From: Sphingomonas sp. 28-63-12
GTDB lineage: Bacteria > Pseudomonadota > Alphaproteobacteria > Sphingomonadales > Sphingomonadaceae
NCBI GenBank assembly: GCA_002281535.1
Contig: NCGD01000003.1
Span: forward strand, 1-64,000
Reading direction: 5' to 3'
DNA length: 64,000 bases
The notes beneath the pieces are model-generated. The model had not been told where the DNA came from. It made no database searches and was given only the letters and a program-made list of their open reading frames with translations. The position numbers were made by a program, and so were the translations under genes. This document shows positions 36,288-44,936 of the stretch, in pieces; positions within the stretch are counted from its first letter, which is position 1; each line of letters opens with the position of its first letter.

Positions 36288-36611
36288 CAAATACCTGTAG
36301 CGCTGGATCAAATACGCAGCGGTTTACTTGCGAGCATGCGGTTCGCTCGTCGAATTACGCGATTTGCTCGTCCGTTCTTTGTATTTCTACAGTCGCCGAC
36401 AATCGTATTAATTACTTTGCCACGATACGCCAGATCACGTTTATTTCGAACAGTCGACTCTGAAAGTCGCATCAAACCCTCTACCGATAATCTGAACGAT
36501 TGCGCGGGATCGTCGAGTTCAACTAATCTGCCTCAGCTTGTGTTCGGCAGAAGACCGTGTACCCAAATAGCTCGACCCAGCATTAATGCTGAGACAGCTA
36601 GGGCAGGTTGC
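36194..36611. other. AT-richer intergenic region upstream of the arylsulfatase
   Basis: About 420 bases, noticeably less GC-rich than the surrounding coding DNA, separate the IS3 relic from the arylsulfatase start. The frame of the sulfatase stays open across most of it, but the translated sequence shows no domain and is unlike the enzyme. I read it as the promoter region of the next gene and a sign of foreign origin. Confidence 0.4.
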
Positions 36612-38990
36612 ATGGCTTTGAATTTTTCCATCAAGACAAATTCCGTGCGCGCCCAAAGTTCCTTGCTTCCCCGCCGGCGCGCTATGCTGAAATTGGGTTG
36701 CGCCCTTTTCTCGTTGGCAGGCGGTGTCGCAGCGGTTGCTGCCCCGGCAACGGTTCAACCCGATCCTGCCATGGTTGCCACAGTTGCGCCCGCCTGGAAG
36801 CCGCTGCCGACGCCGCCGAAAAATGCTCCAAACATCATTCTGATCCTCACCGACGATGTCGGCTTTGGCGCGTCCTCAACCTTTGGCGGCCCGGTGCCCA
36901 CCCCCAATCTTGACCGGCTCGCAAAGCGGGGCCTCACCTTTAATAATTTCCACACCACGGGGATGTGTTCGCCAACAAGGGCGGCCTTGCTGACCGGGCG
37001 CAACCATCATGCCGTGGGCTTCGGCATGATTGCCGACACCAACTCGTCTTTTCCCGGATACACGTCGCAACTGCCCGATGATGCACGAACCGTGGCGGAA
37101 GTGCTGCATCGTTCTGGCTATTCAACATCGATGTTCGGCAAGGGGCACCTGACGCCAGGCTGGCAGCGCGCCTTGACCGGGCCGCACACACAGTGGCCGA
37201 CAGATATCGGGTTCGATTATTTCTTCGGCTTTCTGGCCGCCGACAGCGACCAGTGGCGCCCCAATTTAATCCGCAATACCACATTGGTCGACAATGGAGA
37301 CCAACCGGTCAGCCTTTTGGACAAGACCCTGGCCGATGATGCCATTCACTGGATTCATCAGGCCAAGGCCGATTATCCCGACAAGCCTTTTTTTACCTAT
37401 TACGCAACCGGATCTACCCATGCGCCCCATCAGGCACCGGCAGAATGGATTGCCCGCTTCCGGGGTCGTTTTGATGGCGGCTGGGACAAGCTGCGCGCTG
37501 CCACCGTCACCCGTCAGAAGCAGGCTGGCATCATTAAAGGTAACGCCAAGGTATCCCCGCGTCCAGACGGACTGCCGGCATGGGCTGATCTGACCAAGCA
37601 GCAGCAACAGATGTATGCCCGCTATATGGAAGTTTATGCCGCTCAGCTTTCGTATCAGGACGCGCAGATCGGACGACTGTTCAGCGAACTGGAACGCATG
37701 GGCGAGCTGGACAATACGCTGATCGTTTTCATGGAAGGTGACAATGGCGCGAGCGCCGAAGGCGGACTGGAAGGCACAACCAACGAAGTGCGGCACATGT
37801 CCAAAGACGAAGCCCGCTTCTCGCCCGCCGAAATTGCTGATCTTGATCGCTTGGGTGGGCCGCACAGCTACGAAAACTATCCGGTCGGCTGGGCCTGGGC
37901 CATGAATGCGCCATTCCCGCTTTTCAAAACCTATGCCTCACATCTGGGCGGAACCCGCAACGGCATGGTGATCAGTTGGCCCAAGGGCATTTCCAGTCCC
38001 GGCCGTACGATTTCCCGTTTCGAGCATGTCATCGACATTGCGCCCACAGTGCTGGAAGCGGCCGGCATCAAGGCCCCCGACATAATTGACGGCGTCAAGC
38101 AGCGCCCCCTGCAGGGCCTGAGCCTTTCTGACACCTTCACCAGCGTGCAGCCAGCGCCAGAACACCGCACCCAATATTTCGAACTTCTGGGCAACAGGGC
38201 CCTGTATCAGGACGGATGGTGGGCAAATACGGCCCCCACGCGCCTGCTCTGGCAAGAAATCGCCAGTCTCAATGCAGATGATTACAAATGGCAGTTGTAC
38301 GACCTCAACACAGACTCGGCGCAAGCCACCAACGTTGCAGCCCGCTATCCTGAGCGGCTCAAAGCCATGAAGGACGAATGGTACCGGCAGGCGAAGGCGA
38401 ATAATGTTCTTCCCTCGCGCATATTCGCCCCCCCTAATGAACGCCGGCCTAAAATTAGTCGGGATGAATTCGTGTTCTGGGGCACCGATGTTCATCTTCC
38501 TTGGACGCATCAGCCCGACCTCCAAACCGGCAATTTCACAATCGAGGCGTCATTCAGCATTGACAGTCCAGAGCATGCGGCCGGAGTCTTGATGGCCACC
38601 GGCAGCATCATGGGCGGCTGGTCGCTAAAACTGGAAAATGCCATACCGGTGCTCTATCACGACGCCACCGAGGCTGCGGCAGATGTGTTCCGCATCGCTG
38701 GCGATATGCCAGTCAGCGTCGGCGATCATGAACTTGTGGTCATTTTCCTTGCCGACAGCAAAAAGACAGGTTCAGGCGGCACGTTTACAATGAGCCTCGA
38801 TGGCAAACAGATCGCCAATCAGCACATAGACCGACGCGCCATCCGACCGCTGGAAATCAATGAAATGTTTGATATCGGCATGGATACCGGTGTCTCGGTT
38901 ATTGCCGGCGCGGAAGGGTGGCAGAAGTTCAACGGAAGGATAGAAAAGCTGGTCGTTAAACAGCACCAAATTCCAAACACCGGGCATTAA
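36612..38990 (+). CDS. Exported arylsulfatase with C-terminal lectin-like extension
   Basis: The 792-residue protein hydrolyses sulfate esters, probably of an aryl or small organic substrate. A twin-arginine-like PRRRAMLKLGCALFSLAGG at about residues 22-40 suggests Tat export. The metal site NIILILTDDVGFG is followed by Cys119 in MCSPTRAALLTGRN (formylglycine site). MFGKGHLTPGW and MEGDNGASAEGG complete the type I sulfatase active site, and NGMVISWPKGI and YKWQLYDLN lie beyond. From about residue 615 a beta-rich domain (TDVHLPWTHQPDLQTGNFTI, KTGSGGTFTMSLDGK) resembles a LamG/jelly-roll module. This layout fits the S1_4 arylsulfatase type. It is likely activated by the FGE at 17,090, as no other is visible in the window. 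It opens the accessory island. Confidence 0.9.
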   Translation: MALNFSIKTNSVRAQSSLLPRRRAMLKLGCALFSLAGGVAAVAAPATVQPDPAMVATVAPAWKPLPTPPKNAPNIILILTDDVGFGASSTFGGPVPTPNLDRLAKRGLTFNNFHTTGMCSPTRAALLTGRNHHAVGFGMIADTNSSFPGYTSQLPDDARTVAEVLHRSGYSTSMFGKGHLTPGWQRALTGPHTQWPTDIGFDYFFGFLAADSDQWRPNLIRNTTLVDNGDQPVSLLDKTLADDAIHWIHQAKADYPDKPFFTYYATGSTHAPHQAPAEWIARFRGRFDGGWDKLRAATVTRQKQAGIIKGNAKVSPRPDGLPAWADLTKQQQQMYARYMEVYAAQLSYQDAQIGRLFSELERMGELDNTLIVFMEGDNGASAEGGLEGTTNEVRHMSKDEARFSPAEIADLDRLGGPHSYENYPVGWAWAMNAPFPLFKTYASHLGGTRNGMVISWPKGISSPGRTISRFEHVIDIAPTVLEAAGIKAPDIIDGVKQRPLQGLSLSDTFTSVQPAPEHRTQYFELLGNRALYQDGWWANTAPTRLLWQEIASLNADDYKWQLYDLNTDSAQATNVAARYPERLKAMKDEWYRQAKANNVLPSRIFAPPNERRPKISRDEFVFWGTDVHLPWTHQPDLQTGNFTIEASFSIDSPEHAAGVLMATGSIMGGWSLKLENAIPVLYHDATEAAADVFRIAGDMPVSVGDHELVVIFLADSKKTGSGGTFTMSLDGKQIANQHIDRRAIRPLEINEMFDIGMDTGVSVIAGAEGWQKFNGRIEKLVVKQHQIPNTGH

Positions 38991-39555
38991 AAAATTCAGG
39001 CGCGCGCCGCTGGCAAATCGGGCACAGACAGCCAGGTGAGCGTCGCCAATACACGCCGGTGCGACCTGTCCGGGGCCAACACCCCGGGCACTGGCGGCCG
39101 TTTGTTCGACGATCATTTTACCGTGCTTCGGGCGGATAGCCTTGAACCAGCGCTTGCTTATTGGCCGCGACGACTCGGTCTGAAGATGCCGGACTTGGCG
39201 TAAAGACTATAGTGAAGCGCAGCCATATAGGGCGATCTGCGATAAGCCGCCGATATCGTCGGTAAACCGGTCAGCGGCACATGGCCCGCAAAAGCCGGAT
39301 GACGTCGAGCCCGATGGTGCAAGACCGGGTGGCTGCACACTACGCCCTATTACGGCCACTTCAACCGAACGCGTCTCGCAGCGGCATGAAATCGGCACCC
39401 GCCCACCTTGGCAATCGCGCGGGGCCGTTCAGATTAACCGAGTCACCTCGGGCAGAAGGGCTCTGGATTTGCGTGATATCCCAGGTGGATATCGCATTAC
39501 GCGCCCGCTGCCCCGCTTGTCTGAAAGTGGCCAACAAACAGTTAAAGATCCTTTA
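38991..39555. other. Spacer between arylsulfatase and DUF1838 operon, with a possible gene relic
   Basis: These 565 bases lie between converging genes. The only hint of coding is a leftward 47-codon frame ending in TAA at 39118 (from about 39261), reading LRFTIVFTPSPASSDRVVAA and then NKQALVQGYPPEAR. It looks like a protein C-terminus but has no start and a stop just upstream. It may be the tail of a lost gene; I do not recognise it. Confidence 0.3.
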
Positions 39556-40449
39556 TCAGTAGGCAAACGATGCAGCGCGACTGAATTCGCCCCAGCGTGG
39601 TTCGAGCAGTTCCGGATGCTCACGCTGCATGCGATGAAGAAAAGGATCAGGAAAATCATCCACAGAAGGAATTTTATAAGCGTCGATGAATCCCAGCAAA
39701 TGGCCAGGGCGATCACCCATTCCAAGCCATTTCGAGTAAGGAAATACATAGACCGCCTTTGATGTGCACAGCAGATTGCTGATCCTTTTGTCGAGGAAGC
39801 TTTCGTAGGGAATTTCCTGAATCGACGACTCCATATGATTGATTGGCCAGTGAGGCGGTGCGGTGCGGACACTGTCCAGCTTCAGCATGCTATTTTCTAC
39901 GCGAAATTGCCGGTAGGGCTGAACGTAGCTGCCGTCCCCGGTAAGGTTGCGAAACCCCTTTGGCGAATGGACGGTGCCGGGATCGTTCAGCAACAGGCTG
40001 GTTGGCACCGCGACCGTTTCACCGGTCACAGGGTTTTTTAAACTGGATATGTAATCGTTCGTTTCGAGGCCGAGCGGCATCGAGACGTTATGCGCATGGA
40101 TGCGATATGTATGGTCGGCCACCTTGCGGAAGTAACTGTATTCCATCCCTTCATACCGCAACAAGGTAATCGGTGACTGGTCGCCAGGGACCAAATATAG
40201 CAGCCAATGGTACCAGGTCAGCGCAGTGCCTTGGCTCTCGACCAAATCGCGCTCCATGCGAAAATGCGCCTCAAATTCCTCAATCGGATTGGCGAATTCG
40301 ACGAATCGGGTCTCGATCTTGTGGGAATGTCGGGCAAGGGGCCGCTTACTGATCTTGGCATGCGCTGAATTTACAGTGTCAGCCAGTGCAACCCCCGCCA
40401 TGGCGGTGACGCCCCCCAACATGGCGCGGCGGCCAAATTCAAGTGTCAT
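39556..40449 (-). CDS. Exported DUF1838 family protein A
   Basis: The 297-residue protein has a twin-arginine signal (GRRAMLGGVTAMAGVALA, residues 6-23) and a DUF1838 domain. Features shared with its two neighbours are an opening acidic stretch (NPIEEFEAHFRMERDL), the central NPVTGETVAVPTSLLLNDPG, a tyrosine/tryptophan-rich core (LTWYHWLLYLVPGD), a late FPYSKWLGMGDRPGHLLGF and a C-terminal HPELLEPRWGEF. No enzymatic activity is established for the family. It is the last gene of a four-gene leftward operon (beta-lactamase-like, hydrolase, DUF1838 B, DUF1838 A). ATG 40449 follows a weak aagga. Confidence 0.8.
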   Translation of the reverse strand: MTLEFGRRAMLGGVTAMAGVALADTVNSAHAKISKRPLARHSHKIETRFVEFANPIEEFEAHFRMERDLVESQGTALTWYHWLLYLVPGDQSPITLLRYEGMEYSYFRKVADHTYRIHAHNVSMPLGLETNDYISSLKNPVTGETVAVPTSLLLNDPGTVHSPKGFRNLTGDGSYVQPYRQFRVENSMLKLDSVRTAPPHWPINHMESSIQEIPYESFLDKRISNLLCTSKAVYVFPYSKWLGMGDRPGHLLGFIDAYKIPSVDDFPDPFLHRMQREHPELLEPRWGEFSRAASFAY

Positions 40450-40497
40450 TGTGGACGCATCCTTGTGATCATTTCGGCTCGTTTGCGACGTTAAAAG

Positions 40498-41388
40498 TCA
40501 TTTGAACAGCGATCGTGGGTCATCAAGCGCCTTGGGATCGTGCTTTGCGAGCAGTTTAACCAACTGTGGTGGCAGTTCACTATTTGAGCGTATTTTTTGG
40601 CCTCGCCCATTCTCTACGGTATGCCCTTCGATGCCCTGCATCTTCATCCATGGCCTGAAAGCAGAAACAGCAGAATAGGCGTAGTCCGAAGGGACATCGG
40701 GCGAGTCCGACTGCATCACGGCATCGGCTGTCGCTTTCCAGACGATGAATTCCCGGTAATAGCCGGACGCCGGTTTGCTGCGATCAGGATAGACGCTACC
40801 GTATTCGTCAGCCCTCAAATAGTAATCGTTACCAACCACCCATGGGTCACGGATTCCCCTGACAAGATGTACCCAGGACGGCGGTGCGAATGCGGCGGCG
40901 GCTTCACCTTTGTTTTTGGGTTCGTGCCACTCCCAATCATCGAACGACTTGTTGAAGCTGATATCGCTGGGTCCCGAGCGATAGATCGGCACTGCCACGG
41001 GTTCGGATGCACGCGGCATAGTGGCCGTTTCGAGCAACTCCCCGGTATTCCGATCGCAATAATAAGTGATTTCGATCGTGTCTAATACAGCGATCGTAGG
41101 CTCAAGCTTTTTGCATCTCGAAATGACGAGCGAATTGAGCTTGCAGAATGGAATGATCTCGCCGTCGATTACGAACTCGCGCTGAGCATCGAGCCAAGCT
41201 ATTGATATTTCTCCGTCAGTCCGCGATCGCATTCGGATCATCGTTTCAAGCTTGTCCAGCTTGTCGATGTCGGTAGTGCCGGACCGCTTTGTGGGCATTA
41301 GTGCATTGGCCGATTGTGCCACGGAGCCCAACAGAGCCGCACTCGTGCCAAGGCCTGCACCAACGATCGCCTGTCTGCGATTTATCAT
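40498..41388 (-). CDS. Exported DUF1838 family protein B
   Basis: The 296-residue protein begins with a twin-arginine signal (MINRRQAIVGAGLGTSAALL; Arg4-Arg5). It then shows DUF1838 landmarks: LDTIEITYYCDRNTGELLET (aligning with the NPVTGE region of its paralogues), FAPPSWVHLVRGIRDPWV, SAFRPWMKMQGIEGHT (compare SWRPWLKMESHPGHM in paralogue C), and a C-terminal ALDDPRSLFK. Its ATG overlaps the hydrolase stop (ATGA), so both are translated from one message, and paralogue A follows 48 bases later. The function is unknown; the conserved aromatic and acidic residues suggest a periplasmic enzyme or binding protein. Confidence 0.8.
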   Translation of the reverse strand: MINRRQAIVGAGLGTSAALLGSVAQSANALMPTKRSGTTDIDKLDKLETMIRMRSRTDGEISIAWLDAQREFVIDGEIIPFCKLNSLVISRCKKLEPTIAVLDTIEITYYCDRNTGELLETATMPRASEPVAVPIYRSGPSDISFNKSFDDWEWHEPKNKGEAAAAFAPPSWVHLVRGIRDPWVVGNDYYLRADEYGSVYPDRSKPASGYYREFIVWKATADAVMQSDSPDVPSDYAYSAVSAFRPWMKMQGIEGHTVENGRGQKIRSNSELPPQLVKLLAKHDPKALDDPRSLFK

Positions 41389-42314
41389 TTTGTTTCCTTC
41401 CAGACCTGGTCGACGAATTCCTTGAGCATTCGATTGAAAGTTTTGGGTTTTTCGGCGAACATGGCATGCCCCGCCCCATCAAACCGAAACACTTTTGTCT
41501 GCGGTAGGGCCTGGCGCATTGCATCGGCGGCCGCATCGGACATTGCGCCGTCAAATTGGCCATAGGTGAGCAAGATCGGTAGCGACTGAAGCCTGCTGAC
41601 AATGTCGGTATTGGCACTGGGATGGGCGCGTAGCGGGGCCTGAGCATAGGCCGGAACTTCGCCCTCAAGAATTCGGGCATCGTCTAGCCACCCTGCCAGC
41701 GGCGCTTTGTGCACAAGCAATGGCAGCACGATTGCGCCGGCTTCCTGCTGCGCCGACAAGGTTGGAATGTTGCGCAATTCCCGGGACCGGGTGAGTTGGG
41801 CCATAATCACCGGGTTGGGCGGCGTCGGTGATGGCGGCGTGACGATGAGACCACCTGTGGCGCTGGCCAACACAAGGCCGGAAATTGCGTCGGGGCCGAA
41901 ATGGCGCAAATAGTCGGCGGCCACCAATGTCCCATAAGACCACGCAACGATGACAGGCCGCTTGATTCCGGTCGCATCGATCACCCGTTTGACGTCGCCG
42001 GCCCATATGCTCGAATCTGCGTAAGCACTCACTTCCCACGGCTTTCCCGACTGGCCGTGACCGCGCAGGTCAAAGACAACCATACGGAAATGCTTTACCA
42101 AATCAGATTCGAGTTGCGGTTTGAAGCTTCCGGCACCGAGCCCGATTCCGTGCAGGAACAGGATCGCCGGCGCGTCCTTCGGTCCAGTGACGGTAACTGC
42201 CAGCGGCACGCCGCCTTCGCCTTTGACGTATAACGATTCTGCCCGCACCGGTTGCGCCATCAGCGCCAACACCATCAAGGTGCAAGCTACCAAAAGATTA
42301 CGGAAGCCTGCCAT
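41385..42314 (-). CDS. Exported alpha/beta hydrolase
   Basis: The 309-residue protein has a signal peptide (MAGFRNLLVACTLMVLALMA, cleavage near PVRAES). Its alpha/beta-hydrolase fold shows AILFLHGIGLGAGSFKPQLE (oxyanion HGIG), VVFDLRGHGQSGKP, nucleophile Ser in IVAWSYGTLVAADYL, Asp in LTYGQFDGAMSD, and His in DGAGHAMFAEKP. It should hydrolyse an ester, lactone or amide of a small molecule in the periplasm. I chose ATG 42314 for the signal sequence and gagg upstream; an open extension of 20 codons is not supported. It lies eight bases after the beta-lactamase-like gene and overlaps DUF1838 B. Confidence 0.88.
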   Translation of the reverse strand: MAGFRNLLVACTLMVLALMAQPVRAESLYVKGEGGVPLAVTVTGPKDAPAILFLHGIGLGAGSFKPQLESDLVKHFRMVVFDLRGHGQSGKPWEVSAYADSSIWAGDVKRVIDATGIKRPVIVAWSYGTLVAADYLRHFGPDAISGLVLASATGGLIVTPPSPTPPNPVIMAQLTRSRELRNIPTLSAQQEAGAIVLPLLVHKAPLAGWLDDARILEGEVPAYAQAPLRAHPSANTDIVSRLQSLPILLTYGQFDGAMSDAAADAMRQALPQTKVFRFDGAGHAMFAEKPKTFNRMLKEFVDQVWKETK

Positions 42315-42322
42315 CTGGCGCC

Positions 42323-43585
42323 TCACTTGATGACTCCCCGCAGGGCTGCATTGACGAGATAGGCTCCATCCCACTTGTCCGAGGTTGGGCCGTGGCGGAA
42401 AATCACGAGGTCAGCCGACGGCACTGCGTAAACCACGCGGAAGCCGCCACCCTCCATGATCCGGACATCGTCGGCAAGGAAGGGTTCGGACTGCGGGACA
42501 ACCCCGGGCTGACCTTCAAAATAGGTCCGCAAGGGGCTGTAGGGGGTGCCCAGCCATAGGCCGATACCGAAATTGGCATTGCGCGCCGAGGGCGTCTCCA
42601 TCGTACCCAGCCACCCCGGCGGCAGGACCTGTCGCCCCTCCCACTTGCCGTTTCGGGCGACCAATATGCCTAACCTGGTCCAGTCTCGGGCGGTCGCCCG
42701 CATACAACACATCACTCGCGCTTTTCCGTCGGGGCGGTCGCGCTGGAACGTTGCGTCACTACCTCCGATTGGCTGCCAAATCCTGCGCGACACCAGTTCC
42801 TCAATGGGCGTGCCCGTCGCGCGCTCAATCACCAGCGCGAGCAACTGCATATTTTCCTGCGCAGTTTCGAACTTGGTGCCCGGCTCTCGAACGTAATCAT
42901 ACGAAAGCGCCGCCCGAGCGACGTCGCCGCAATAAGCAAGGCACAGATCCTTGTTGTCAAAAACGTTCTTGATCGGTGTCGCGGGTGCCACTTCCAGGCC
43001 TGACGCGTTTTGCGCGAGCTGGCGCACCGTGATCTTGCCACGCAGATCCGTCTTCCATTCGGAAATGTATTTCGAGACTGGGTCGTCAAGGGAGAGTTTG
43101 CCGTCAGCAACGGCGAACCCCAGAACCATCGGCGTGACGCTGCGCGTAATGGCTCGGCCGTTGAGCAGGGTGGTCGGGCCAATATCGTCCCAGTAACGTT
43201 CAAGCTGGACCTTGCCCTTATGCACCACGATCAGGGCGTCGGTGTGCCTATCCCCAGCCCATTTCGCCATCTGATCGAGCGCCGTACGGGATATCGTCGT
43301 ATGGCCGGACGCTGCTTGCGGCAGAAAAGCCTGCGGGTTTCCCTTTATCGTCGCATTCGGCCAGTAAAACCAGCTTGGTGGCTCATAGGGGTCATCCGGT
43401 ATTGAGGTCAGCCGCCAGAAGAATACCGGATCATTATATCGCCAATCCCTGATTGCGACATCGGGGTCGGCAACCCCCGCAGGCCGTGCCGCGGTTTGCG
43501 CGGTGCCGGTTGGCGGGCGGGGCGTATCCTGCGCCGCTGCCTGGAATGACAACAGTGCAACTGCGGCGAAAGCCATTACCCTCAT
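42323..43585 (-). CDS. Exported beta-lactamase-fold protein with lost catalytic residues
   Basis: The 420-residue protein has a signal peptide (MRVMAFAAVALLSFQAAAQ) and the overall layout of the serine beta-lactamase/EstB esterase family: KWAGDRHTDALIVVHKGKVQ, then VADGKLSLDDPVSKYISEWK, then ITVRQLAQNASGLE, and LALVIERATGTPIEELVSRR. However, the catalytic SxxK position reads AITR (Ala145, Arg148) in GRAITRSVTPMVLG. The second motif, normally YxN or YSxxN, reads FETAQEN with Thr241 at the tyrosine position. As read it lacks the nucleophile, its base and the tyrosine, so it is probably a binding protein or uses a different chemistry. ATG 43585 with aagga eight bases before is preferred over earlier in-frame starts. 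First gene of the four-gene operon. Confidence 0.82.
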   Translation of the reverse strand: MRVMAFAAVALLSFQAAAQDTPRPPTGTAQTAARPAGVADPDVAIRDWRYNDPVFFWRLTSIPDDPYEPPSWFYWPNATIKGNPQAFLPQAASGHTTISRTALDQMAKWAGDRHTDALIVVHKGKVQLERYWDDIGPTTLLNGRAITRSVTPMVLGFAVADGKLSLDDPVSKYISEWKTDLRGKITVRQLAQNASGLEVAPATPIKNVFDNKDLCLAYCGDVARAALSYDYVREPGTKFETAQENMQLLALVIERATGTPIEELVSRRIWQPIGGSDATFQRDRPDGKARVMCCMRATARDWTRLGILVARNGKWEGRQVLPPGWLGTMETPSARNANFGIGLWLGTPYSPLRTYFEGQPGVVPQSEPFLADDVRIMEGGGFRVVYAVPSADLVIFRHGPTSDKWDGAYLVNAALRGVIK

Positions 43586-43800
43586 CAAATGATTCCTTAA
43601 AAGCATTGCTAACGGCGATATCACGCAAATGATTCAAGCTTGCCGATCTTTCAAATTGGGATACTTCACCGGCCCAAATTGGAGACATTCACCCTAAGCT
43701 GGAGGGATGCACTGCAAGCTATTGATCGCGCATACCCCAGTCGAACGGTCGACCGGGATGGTCACACAACCCCCGGGTGAACGCCGCAGAAAAGCGATTT

Positions 43801-44679
43801 TCATTTTGCATTCCATAGCGGCGCCAGGACAGATGCGGGATCCACGAGCAATTCAGGATGATGGACACGGGTCGCCGCGATCCAAGCTGCGGGCAATTCG
43901 TTCACTGCCCTGCCGTAGCTTCCGACGCCGACCGCCATCATGTGCCCAGGGTGGGATTCCATTTTGAGCCAGGGCCGCCAGCTGACGACGTTGGTAAAGT
44001 TGGTCTCGCACCGCACACGCTTCGCACCGAACGCATTGAGTTCATTCAAACGGGCGTGGAGGATGGTGGATTCGCTGTAGTGAAATGCCTCTGCCTTGCC
44101 GGGCACCGGGCTGCTGGTGCGGGTCAGTTCGGAAAACCACACATCGTTGCCACGGACCTCAGGCGGGGACACGGTGTTCTCAAAGCTCAAGCCTGGGATT
44201 TTACTTTCCAGGCGCAGGGCCATATCGGATCCGATGAAGATCCGCGACAGCGGCGTGCCTCCGGATGGCACCATTACCGTCTCGCCGGTATAGGGGTTGC
44301 GATATGGACCAATCGCAACACCCGACACAGGATCGGTAAAATACGCAAATTCCGCGCCGACTGCTTCATAACCGCCCCCCGGGGCCGGGCGATACCGCGT
44401 GAACGTAGCCGAAACGACGCCGAACATTGGTGTTAACTGGGCGCCGACTACGCCAAAATAACGGCCCGACAGGCCCCCTATCACCAGTCGGTCGTCAAGC
44501 GCGCCGCGCATCATCATGAAAGCGCGCAGTTGTTCTGCCGGATCGGCAAAGTTGAACGATCGGCGGGCGCCAGCGACGCGCGCGCCGCTCGGTGCGGCCA
44601 GCGCCATAGACCCAACGGCCGCCCCACATCCAATCAAGCCCATCGCAGCCCGACGCCCGATCCCATCATGCGCTGTCAT
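43801..44679 (-). CDS. Exported DUF1838 family protein C
   Basis: The 292-residue protein starts at ATG 44679 with ggagg six bases upstream. It carries a twin-arginine signal (GRRAAMGLIGCGAAVGSMAL) followed by FNFADPAEQLRAFMMMRGAL, a DUF1838 opening. Later landmarks are PYRNPYTGETVMVPSGGTPL (the conserved NPxTGE motif), VSWRPWLKMESHPGHMM, and HPELLVDPASVLAPLW. It is transcribed separately, about 215 bases upstream of the four-gene operon that holds two paralogues. Three family members within 5 kb suggest divergence after duplication, each perhaps acting on a different step or substrate. Confidence 0.8.
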   Translation of the reverse strand: MTAHDGIGRRAAMGLIGCGAAVGSMALAAPSGARVAGARRSFNFADPAEQLRAFMMMRGALDDRLVIGGLSGRYFGVVGAQLTPMFGVVSATFTRYRPAPGGGYEAVGAEFAYFTDPVSGVAIGPYRNPYTGETVMVPSGGTPLSRIFIGSDMALRLESKIPGLSFENTVSPPEVRGNDVWFSELTRTSSPVPGKAEAFHYSESTILHARLNELNAFGAKRVRCETNFTNVVSWRPWLKMESHPGHMMAVGVGSYGRAVNELPAAWIAATRVHHPELLVDPASVLAPLWNAK

Positions 44680-44936
44680 GCGATCCTCCGCTTCGTTGAC
44701 CACAGGATTGGTCAATTTCCGGCACCCTGGGTCCCCACTGTTCGCAATCTATCCGGCGTGCGAGCAATATCGCAGCTGAACGGCGCTCGGTGTCGATAAA
44801 AAAATCTCATCGATCGCTCTTGAGCGGGCACAGTGATGTCGTCTGGCTTTTTAGCACTCGATGAGTACGCCACCGCCTTTATCAAGTTACGCAAGCTGTT
44901 CAGCCGACACTGTCGGGGCAGGGGTTGTTGACGTCG

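Noticed and set aside
36336-36611. Upstream in-frame extension of the arylsulfatase (92 codons)
   Set aside because: The extension has no domain, and the AT-richer DNA looks like a promoter region. ATG 36612 gives a twin-arginine-like signal near the N-terminus.
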